Assembly: GCF_021458635.1 (NCBI RefSeq)
Contig: NZ_JAIRDQ010000004.1
Location: forward strand, 310,001-374,000
Direction: 5' to 3'
DNA from: Bradyrhizobium monzae
GTDB lineage: Bacteria > Pseudomonadota > Alphaproteobacteria > Rhizobiales > Xanthobacteraceae
DNA: 64,000 nucleotides
Below, in pieces: positions 25,304-32,282 of this stretch; the stretch's first letter is position 1; each line of letters opens with the position of its first letter. The notes beneath the pieces were generated by a model. It searched no databases. It was not told where the DNA came from and saw only the letters and a program-made list of their open reading frames with translations. The position numbers were made by a program, and so were the translations under genes.

Positions 25304-26518
25304 ATGAACGTGCGTGAAGCAGTCCTGACTGTCGACGAGACGCAAGCGAGCCTTTTCGAAGGTCCTTCCTTGATCGAGCGTGCGGCTCGCACCGCCAGCG
25401 TGGCGGCGGCCGACGCTGACGGCGTCGATCGCGACGCCCGCTTCCCTCATAAGGCGTTCGATACCGCGCGCGAGCAGAAGCTGCTCGGCGTGATGATCCC
25501 GGTCGAGTTCGGCGGCTTCGGCGCCTCGGTCTACGACGTCACGGACATATGCTACACGCTCGGACGCGCCTGCGCCTCCACCGCGATGATCTACGCGATG
25601 CATACGACCAAGGTCGCCTGCGTGATCAGGCACGGCCACGGCATCCCCTGGATGGAGACCATGATGCGCCGGGTCGCTCGCGACCAGTGGCTGCTCGCCT
25701 CTTCCACCACCGAGGGCCAGAACGGCGGCAATATCCGCGCCAGCGCGGCCGCGGTCGACCATGCCGGCGACATCGTCTCGCTGGTTCGCGACGCCACCGT
25801 GATCTCCTATGGCGCCCAGGCCGACGGGCTCGTCACCATCGCCCGCCGCGCCACCGAGGCCGCTGCTTCCGACCAGGTGCTGCTGGCGCTCGCCAAGGAC
25901 GATTATTCGCTGAAGCAGACGCAGGGCTGGGAAACGCTCGGCATGCGCGGCACCTGCTCGACCGGTTTCGAGCTGAAGGTCGATTGCTCCGCCGACCGCG
26001 TCTTCCCGGAAGCCTATGACAAGATCCACGCCCAGACCATGACGCCGTTCGCGCACCTGTGCTGGTCGTCGACCTGGGCCGGCATTGCCGCCGCCTCGGT
26101 CACGCGTGCGCAGGCTTTCGTTCGCAAGGCGGCCCGCAGCTCCGGTGGTCAAATGCCGCCGGCGGCCGCGCACTTCACCGCCGCGAAAATGTCGCTGGCC
26201 AAACTGCGCGCATTGATATCGGCCAATCTCGACGCCTTCGCCCGCGCCGAGCATGACGAGCGCGCGCTCGGCTCGCTCGATTTCCAGTCCTCGATCACGC
26301 TGTTGAAGGTGCAGGCCTCGGAGCTCGCGGTCGAGACCGTGATGCACGCGATGCGAACTGCGGGCCTGTCCGGCTACCGTAACGACGGCGAGTTCACGAT
26401 GGGGCGCCATCTTCGCGACGTGCTGTCGTCGCCAATCATGATCAACAACGACCGCATTCTGGCCAACGCCGCCACCTCGACGCTGATGAGCGGCGTGCCG
26501 ACAAGCCTGCGGGACTAA
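25304..26518 (+). CDS. Acyl-CoA dehydrogenase-like flavoprotein
   Basis: 404 residues with the acyl-CoA dehydrogenase order: N-terminal helical part with MIPVEFGGFGASVYDVTDICYTLGRAC, a middle beta domain (LLASSTTEGQNGGNIRAS), and a C-terminal helical domain (AMRTAGLSGYRNDGEFTMGRHLRDVLSS). The ATTT-like C-terminal block ILANAATSTLMSG ends it. It uses FAD to desaturate or oxidise a thioester. Because it sits 66 bases before an amino acid:carrier-protein ligase and opposite a carrier protein, it may act on an aminoacyl thioester held on the carrier, as prolyl-carrier dehydrogenases do; this is inference. Confidence 0.85.
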   Translation: MNVREAVLTVDETQASLFEGPSLIERAARTASVAAADADGVDRDARFPHKAFDTAREQKLLGVMIPVEFGGFGASVYDVTDICYTLGRACASTAMIYAMHTTKVACVIRHGHGIPWMETMMRRVARDQWLLASSTTEGQNGGNIRASAAAVDHAGDIVSLVRDATVISYGAQADGLVTIARRATEAAASDQVLLALAKDDYSLKQTQGWETLGMRGTCSTGFELKVDCSADRVFPEAYDKIHAQTMTPFAHLCWSSTWAGIAAASVTRAQAFVRKAARSSGGQMPPAAAHFTAAKMSLAKLRALISANLDAFARAEHDERALGSLDFQSSITLLKVQASELAVETVMHAMRTAGLSGYRNDGEFTMGRHLRDVLSSPIMINNDRILANAATSTLMSGVPTSLRD

Positions 26519-26584
26519 CAAGCCTTCGCGACTGACGCGCTTTAGAGACCAACAAGAATAATTGCAGATAACAGGAAGTCGAAA

Positions 26585-27565
26585 ATGAACATTGCCGTTC
26601 TCCCCGATTCACCCGAGACCGCGCCGCAGGCCGCGGATCCGCTCGATCATCTCGCCAACAAGCTGTTCCACCCGATGGGGTCGGACGGCGTCTATGCTCG
26701 CACCGCGCTCTATGAAGGCGTTGTCGAACGTCTCGCCGCGCTGATCACCAGCAATCGCGAAGCCGGCACCGAGGTCATGCGCTTTCCGCCGGTGATGAGC
26801 CGCAGCCAGCTTGAAAAATCCGGCTACCTCAAGAGCTTTCCGAACCTGCTCGGCTGCGTCTGCGGCCTGCATGGCACCGAACGCGAGATCAACGCCGCAG
26901 TGAGCCGCTTCGATGCCGGCGGCGACTGGACCTCGTCGCTGTCGCCGGCCGATCTCGTGCTGTCGCCCGCGGCCTGCTACCCCGTCTATCCGATCGCGGC
27001 CAGCCGCGGCCAGCTGCCGAAGGGCGGCCTGCGCTTCGACGTCGCTGCCGACTGCTTCCGTCGCGAGCCGTCAAAGCATCTCGACCGGCTGCAATCGTTC
27101 CGGATGCGCGAATATGTCTGCATCGGCACGCCCGATGACGTCGCCGATTTCCGCGAACGCTGGATGGTGCGGGCGCAGGCGATCGCAACCGATCTCGGCC
27201 TGACCTTCCGCGTCGACTATGCCAGCGACCCGTTCTTTGGCCGCGTCGGCCAGATGAAGGCGGTGAGCCAGAAGCAGCAGCAGCTCAAGTTCGAGCTCCT
27301 GATCCCGCTGCGTTCGGAAGAGCAGCCGACCGCCTGCATGAGCTTCAACTATCACCGCGAACATTTCGGCACGACCTGGGGCATCCAGGACGCCAATGGC
27401 GAGCCCGCGCATACCGGCTGCGTCGCCTTCGGCATGGATCGCCTGGCTGTCGCGATGTTCCACACCCACGGCACCGATCTCTCCGCCTGGCCCGCCAAGG
27501 TGCGAGGCCTTCTGGGCATGCAGCCGCTAGCTCCGGTTGATGCCCACGGCGAAGGCTGGCGCTAA
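26585..27565 (+). CDS. Amino acid:[carrier protein] ligase (seryl-tRNA synthetase homologue)
   Basis: 326 residues: a class II catalytic core without a tRNA-binding arm. Known homologues from Bradyrhizobium japonicum activate Gly or Ala with ATP and transfer it to the phosphopantetheine of a carrier protein instead of tRNA. The zinc ligands of that family are at exactly the expected positions, C131, E176 and C279. Motif 2 is CFRREPSKHLDRLQSF with RMRE, motif 3 GMDRLAVAMF. The gene has its own ribosome-binding site (AGGAAG) and lies between the dehydrogenase-like and GNAT-like genes in one rightward operon. Which amino acid it prefers cannot be read from sequence, though its Bll0957-like layout points to glycine. 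Confidence 0.92.
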   Translation: MNIAVLPDSPETAPQAADPLDHLANKLFHPMGSDGVYARTALYEGVVERLAALITSNREAGTEVMRFPPVMSRSQLEKSGYLKSFPNLLGCVCGLHGTEREINAAVSRFDAGGDWTSSLSPADLVLSPAACYPVYPIAASRGQLPKGGLRFDVAADCFRREPSKHLDRLQSFRMREYVCIGTPDDVADFRERWMVRAQAIATDLGLTFRVDYASDPFFGRVGQMKAVSQKQQQLKFELLIPLRSEEQPTACMSFNYHREHFGTTWGIQDANGEPAHTGCVAFGMDRLAVAMFHTHGTDLSAWPAKVRGLLGMQPLAPVDAHGEGWR

Positions 27566-27601
27566 GGTAAGAGGCCTTCCATTTCCACGGGTAAGACGAG
27601 C

Positions 27602-28477
27602 GTGATCCACACCAAGGTCCGATGCCGCGAGATCACCGAAGCCGACGTCGATGCGGTCGCGGACCTGTTGACGCGCGGCTTCGGCGGCCGCTCGCGCAAC
27701 TACTGGATCCAGGGCCTGCGCCGGCAGGCCTTCCGGCCGGTGCCGGACGGCTATCCGCGCTTCGGCTACATGCTCGACAATGACGGCGAACCGGTCGGCG
27801 TGCTGCTGCTGCTCTACACCACGCGCAAGGACGGCGAGGAAACCGCCATCCAGTGCAATCTGTCGAGCTGGTATGTCGAGCCGGCCTATCGCAATTACGC
27901 GCCGCTGCTGACCAAGATCGCGCAACGGCACAAGAACGTGACCTACCTCAACATCAGCCCGGCGCCGTGGACCTGGCCGCTGATCGAGACGCAGGGCTTT
28001 CGCGCCTATTGCCGCGGCCTATTCGTCTCGGTGCCGGCGCTGTCGCGTGCCCCGCGCTGGAGCAAGATCGAGGTCATCTCCCAGCACACCAAGCGGATCG
28101 AGGGCCTCTCCGCGGCCGAGACCGAACTGCTGACGCGGCATGCGCGCTACAATTGCCTCAGCCTGGTCTGCCGCTCGCCGAAGGGCGTCTTCCCCTTCAT
28201 CTTGCAACCGGTGCGAATCCGCCGTGGTTTCATCGCGCCGCCGGTGATGCAATTGATCTACTGCCGCAGCGCCGCCGAATACGCCGCTTGCGCCGGCCGC
28301 ATCGGCCGGCTGCTGCTACGGCTCGGCAAGATCTCGGTGATCGTCGATTCCAACGAGCCCATCCCCGGCCTTGTTGGTATTTATACCGAGCGGCGCGGCC
28401 GCAAATATTTCAAGGGTCCACACCGCCCGCGGCTGGCCGACCTCACGGACACGGAGCTGGTGCTCTACGGGCCTTGA
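27602..28477 (+). CDS. GNAT-like acyltransferase of the carrier-protein module
   Basis: 291 residues from GTG 27602. The N-terminal half begins like a GNAT (REITEADVDAVADLLTRGF; later SSWYVEPAYRNYAPLLTKIA in the acceptor-binding position) and the C-terminal half (VMQLIYCRSAAEYAACAGR) looks like a second, degenerate copy. It starts 36 bases after the ligase stop, so it is very likely co-transcribed with it. A sensible role is transfer of the aminoacyl group from carrier protein to an acceptor, but no acceptor can be named. Confidence 0.65.
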   Translation: MIHTKVRCREITEADVDAVADLLTRGFGGRSRNYWIQGLRRQAFRPVPDGYPRFGYMLDNDGEPVGVLLLLYTTRKDGEETAIQCNLSSWYVEPAYRNYAPLLTKIAQRHKNVTYLNISPAPWTWPLIETQGFRAYCRGLFVSVPALSRAPRWSKIEVISQHTKRIEGLSAAETELLTRHARYNCLSLVCRSPKGVFPFILQPVRIRRGFIAPPVMQLIYCRSAAEYAACAGRIGRLLLRLGKISVIVDSNEPIPGLVGIYTERRGRKYFKGPHRPRLADLTDTELVLYGP

Positions 28478-28745
28478 GGGCCGACGCGACGCGACGCGGG
28501 GCGGTCATTGCTCCCCTGCGGCAAGATCCTCGCAATCACGCCGAAAGACCGTCGGCACCGACACGGCTCGCTCCGCCATCGCAGAGCAACAATTCATCCC
28601 GCAACAGCGAACGTTTTAATTTGTGCCCGTGAGACGAGAGCTGAAAACTCTTTCTCCTTGTCAAAGCGGCCGTCGCGGAGTCAGAGTTCCGTCACACCGC
28701 GCAATATTCGGCCGGTTAAGACAAAACAATTATTGGGGCGGATGG

Positions 28746-30461
28746 ATGAATAGACTGTCGATCGGCGGCTACGCCGCGCTATTTGGCTTGGCTTTTTTCC
28801 TGCCAGCCACCGCTTACGCACAACAGGAAGTGAAGCAGGACTCCGTCGGCCCGGTGGGCACGGCCAACGTCACGCCGGTGACGCAGGCGATGCTCAATGC
28901 CGCCGACAAGAGCGCGACCAATTTCCTGTTGACCAATGGCAATTACGCGCAGACCCGGTTTCACCTGGCCAAGCAGATCAATCAGAAAAACGTGAAGAAC
29001 CTGCACGTCGCCTGGATCTACCAGACCGACGTCAAGGAATCGTTGGAGACCTCGCCCATCGTGGTCGACGGCGTGATGTTCGTGACGACTTCCTACAGCC
29101 ATGTCTATGCGCTCGACGCCAAGACCGGACGCGAGCTCTGGCACTACAATCACAAGATGGGACCGATCACGACCTACTGCTGCGGCCCGAACAACCGCGG
29201 CGTCCAGGTCCTGAACGACATGGTCTACCTCGCAACGCTCGATGCAAAGCTGATCGCGTTGAGTGCCAAGACCGGCGACGTCGTCTGGAAAACCGATATC
29301 GCCGATCCCGAGATGGGCTACAGCGAGACGATGGCGCCGACGGTGGTGAAGGACAAGGTGCTGATCGGCACCAATGGCGGCGAGTACGGCATTCGCGGCT
29401 TTGTTCGCGCCTATGATGCCAAGACCGGCAAGCAGGTCTGGAGCTTCAACACCATTCCGGACAGCACGGTCGGCGTCTGGGCCACTAAGGATGCTACCGG
29501 CCGCGACATGCATCGCGACATCGCTGCGGAAAAAGACGCTCTCGCCAAGAACGGCGATCCCTTCGCAAAACTCGGCGGCGGCGTCTGGCAGAATCCGGCC
29601 GTCGATCTGGCCTCCAACCGGATCTATTTCGTGGTCGGCAATCCCTCGCCCGATCTCGACGGCTCGACCCGTCCCGGTGACAATCTCTACACGGACTCGC
29701 TCGTCGCGCTCGACCTCGATACCGGCAAGTATGTCTGCCACTTCCAGTATATCGCCCACGACGTCTGGGATCTGGATGCGGTGAGCCCGCCGGTGCTGGT
29801 CGATGTGAAGGACAAGAGCGGCAAGACCGTCCCCGGCGTGCTCCATGCCGGCAAGACCGGGCACATCTATGTGCACGATCGCAAGGACTGCAGTCTGATC
29901 CGCTTCTCCGAGGCGATGGTGCCGCAGGAGAACATGTGGGTGCTGCCGACCAAGGATGGTGCCCGCATGCTGCCGGGTGCGAACGGCGGCGTCGAATGGT
30001 CGCCGATCGCGACCGATCCGAGCCAGTCGTTGGCTTATGCCATCAATCTGCATCAGCCGATGACGTATCGTGTCGAGAGCTCGCCTTATCCCAACGGCAA
30101 GCTGTGGCTCGGTGGCGCCTTCACTGCTATTCCCAGCGAAAAGCAGTCCGGCAACATCACCGCCGTCAACTACGACACCGGCAAGATCAAATGGCAGGTG
30201 AAAACGCCGGAGCCGATGATCGGCGGCATCTTGGCAACCGCGGGCGGGCTCGTCTTCACGGGTGAAGGCAACGGTAAGTTCGCCGCCTACAACTCCGCCG
30301 ACGGCAAGGAGCTATGGAGCTTCCGCGCCGGCGCAGGCGTCAACGCGCCGCCGTCCAGCTACATGGTGGGTGGCAAGCAGTACATCGTGGTCGGCGCCGG
30401 CGGCAATACTCAAGTCAATTTCAAGCGCGGCAACAACATCATCGCCTTTACGCTTGATTGA
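28746..30461 (+). CDS. PQQ-dependent alcohol dehydrogenase, lanthanide-type
   Basis: 571 residues from ATG 28746; signal peptide ending near PATAYAQQ, so periplasmic. It has the eight-bladed quinoprotein architecture with repeated AxDxxTGxxxW blade motifs (YALDAKTGRELWHY, RAYDAKTGKQVWSF, AYNSADGKELWSF). The vicinal disulphide C145-C146 sits in TTYCCGPNNRG. The catalytic D342 is followed by L and D344, the Asp-x-Asp signature of lanthanide-using (XoxF/ExaF-like) enzymes. It oxidises alcohols and passes electrons to a c-type cytochrome, and a dihaem cytochrome gene follows. It is shorter than MxaF/XoxF (~600), so ethanol or a larger alcohol is as likely as methanol. No pqq synthesis genes are in the window. 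Confidence 0.88.
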   Translation: MNRLSIGGYAALFGLAFFLPATAYAQQEVKQDSVGPVGTANVTPVTQAMLNAADKSATNFLLTNGNYAQTRFHLAKQINQKNVKNLHVAWIYQTDVKESLETSPIVVDGVMFVTTSYSHVYALDAKTGRELWHYNHKMGPITTYCCGPNNRGVQVLNDMVYLATLDAKLIALSAKTGDVVWKTDIADPEMGYSETMAPTVVKDKVLIGTNGGEYGIRGFVRAYDAKTGKQVWSFNTIPDSTVGVWATKDATGRDMHRDIAAEKDALAKNGDPFAKLGGGVWQNPAVDLASNRIYFVVGNPSPDLDGSTRPGDNLYTDSLVALDLDTGKYVCHFQYIAHDVWDLDAVSPPVLVDVKDKSGKTVPGVLHAGKTGHIYVHDRKDCSLIRFSEAMVPQENMWVLPTKDGARMLPGANGGVEWSPIATDPSQSLAYAINLHQPMTYRVESSPYPNGKLWLGGAFTAIPSEKQSGNITAVNYDTGKIKWQVKTPEPMIGGILATAGGLVFTGEGNGKFAAYNSADGKELWSFRAGAGVNAPPSSYMVGGKQYIVVGAGGNTQVNFKRGNNIIAFTLD

Positions 30462-30488
30462 GCCGACAGCCGTCCTATCGTGAACCAG

Positions 30489-30513
30489 GCGGGGCCGCAC
30501 GCGGCCCCGCTTT
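30489..30513 (+). terminator. Strong hairpin after the PQQ dehydrogenase gene
   Basis: A perfect palindrome GCGGGGCCGC-AC-GCGGCCCCGC (30489-30510) followed by TTT. It lies between the dehydrogenase stop and the cytochrome start, so it should reduce read-through into the cytochrome gene. Confidence 0.7.
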
Positions 30514-30538
30514 CGTTAGAGCATATTGGATTGATCTC

Positions 30539-31114
30539 ATGGCGATGAAATTGTGTTCAGTCATTCTGCTCGGACTAGCGCTCGGCGCAGGCGCCCGGCC
30601 CGCAGTGGCAGACAGCATCGCTGAGAAGGTCGAGGTCTGCGCCGGATGTCACGGCGCCGACGGCAAGCCGGTCGACAAGACGATTCCGGTGATTTGGGGC
30701 CAGCTCACCGGCTACATCTACATCCAGCTTCGCGACTTCAAGCGAGGTGATCGCAAGAGCGAGATCATGCAGCCTATCGCATCAGGCTTCGAGAGAGACG
30801 ATATGCTCGCGGTCGCGGAATATTTTTCGCAGAAGAAGTGGCCGGACCTGGGGCAGCCCCGCGCGCCAAAGGACGTTTCGAAGAAGGCGACCGACGCCGA
30901 GCATTCGGTCGGCTGTACCGGCTGCCATCTCGAGCAATTCCAAGGCACCAGCACCACGCCGCGGCTCGCCGGCCAGAGCCGGGAATATCTCGCCAAGACC
31001 ATGGCAGACCTCCGCACCCGCGCCCGCGGCAACAATCCCGGCATGTCCGACTTGATGATCGCGACGCCGGAGAACGACCTGACGGCGCTGGCAGAGTTTT
31101 TGGCGGGGCTGTGA
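30539..31114 (+). CDS. Dihaem cytochrome c (c4-like)
   Basis: 191 residues from ATG 30539 (MAMKL; MKL two codons on is also possible). Signal peptide ending near ARPAVADS. Two haem sites: CAGCH in the N-terminal half and CTGCH in the C-terminal half, each with a downstream Met suited as axial ligand (SEIMQPIA; NNPGMSDLM). Such c4-type proteins shuttle electrons in the periplasm. Its place behind the PQQ dehydrogenase makes it the likely electron acceptor, although a terminator-like hairpin separates them. Confidence 0.88.
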   Translation: MAMKLCSVILLGLALGAGARPAVADSIAEKVEVCAGCHGADGKPVDKTIPVIWGQLTGYIYIQLRDFKRGDRKSEIMQPIASGFERDDMLAVAEYFSQKKWPDLGQPRAPKDVSKKATDAEHSVGCTGCHLEQFQGTSTTPRLAGQSREYLAKTMADLRTRARGNNPGMSDLMIATPENDLTALAEFLAGL

Positions 31115-31132
31115 GAGGCCGCGCCTTCTCCT

Positions 31133-32065
31133 TCAATGCGTTAACAGGCGCTCGCGCAGCGCTGTCAGCGTGGTAAGATCGGCGGCGCGCTTGCCGGCGT
31201 TGTCGCGGAGCGATGGGTCGGCGCCCCGCGCCAGCAAGACTGTCACGACGTCAGCCCGGCCGCCCTCCACAGCGATCATCAGCGCGGTGCGACCGCGCGC
31301 GTCGCGGTCATTGATATGCGCGCTGCCGTCGAGCAGAAAGCTGACGACCTTCACCACCTCGGCCTGCTCGACCTTCTCGTCGGCGCCAGCCGCCCACATC
31401 AGCAGCGTCAACTCGTTCGGATAGCGTGCATTGACGTCGATGTTGCGCGCAAGCAGCCGCTTCACGATGTCGAGCCGACCGCCGGCCGCGGCATAGACGA
31501 TCGGCGGCTTGCCGGTTTCGTCCGCGGCGCGCTCGTCGGCACCGTGCGCGAGCAAGATTTCGACGGTCGCGTCACTGCCAGCATAGGCCGCCGCAGCTAT
31601 GGGAGAGATGCCGCTGCGGCCGGCGAGCTTGACGTCGGCGCCGCGCTCGATCAGGCGCGCCACCACCGCGGCATGGCCGCGTTCGGATGCGGCATAGAGC
31701 GCGGTTGCGCCGGCGAGATTGCGTGCGTCGATCGGCGCGCCGCGCGCCAGAAGCAGGTCGACCACATCAAGGTTACCAAAGCGTGCCGCGTGGCCGAGCG
31801 GCCGTGCCCCCAGCCGGTCGCGCGCATCGACGGAGGCTCCGGCGTCGAGGAGTTCGGTCTCCAGTGCAAGGCACCCGGAATCCGCAGCCGAGAACAGCAA
31901 CAGCGACACCTCGATGGCCGTGATCTGCGCTCTGGTGCTCTGAAACTGGCGGGTCAACTCCTGACAGCGCACGGCATCGGCGGCAGCGGTCGGCGAAACG
32001 GCGGTGAAGGCGGCTATCACAACTCCCAGCAAGACGGCGCGGCGATACACGGCAGTCACCTCCAT
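31133..32065 (-). CDS. Exported ankyrin-repeat protein
   Basis: 310 residues. A signal peptide (RRAVLLGVVIAAFTAVSPTAAA) sends it to the periplasm. About six ankyrin repeats follow, from ~residue 65 to the end (GARPLGHAARFGNLDVVDLLL, GATALYAASERGHAAVVARLI, GKPPIVYAAAGGRLDIVKRLL, GRTALMIAVEGGRADVVTVLL). The partner is unknown. It converges with the cytochrome gene and stands alone. Confidence 0.85.
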   Translation of the reverse strand: MEVTAVYRRAVLLGVVIAAFTAVSPTAAADAVRCQELTRQFQSTRAQITAIEVSLLLFSAADSGCLALETELLDAGASVDARDRLGARPLGHAARFGNLDVVDLLLARGAPIDARNLAGATALYAASERGHAAVVARLIERGADVKLAGRSGISPIAAAAYAGSDATVEILLAHGADERAADETGKPPIVYAAAGGRLDIVKRLLARNIDVNARYPNELTLLMWAAGADEKVEQAEVVKVVSFLLDGSAHINDRDARGRTALMIAVEGGRADVVTVLLARGADPSLRDNAGKRAADLTTLTALRERLLTH

Positions 32066-32282
32066 TTAAGATATCCCGGAACTCAAACGTGACACGGTAC
32101 CGGGCCACTGCCAAGCCATCGCAATGCAAGCGGCTACGGTTTAGCTCGCCTCGCGCAGGCTGCGGTGCCCAGTCACCCTCCGTAAACTACGGCGCTTAAG
32201 GGAATTTTCCCGCCTCTTCGCTACGCTCGGTGGCTGAATTGCGTTGCGTCAAGTCTATTGCCGCCGAGATGCCACTGCCCCC

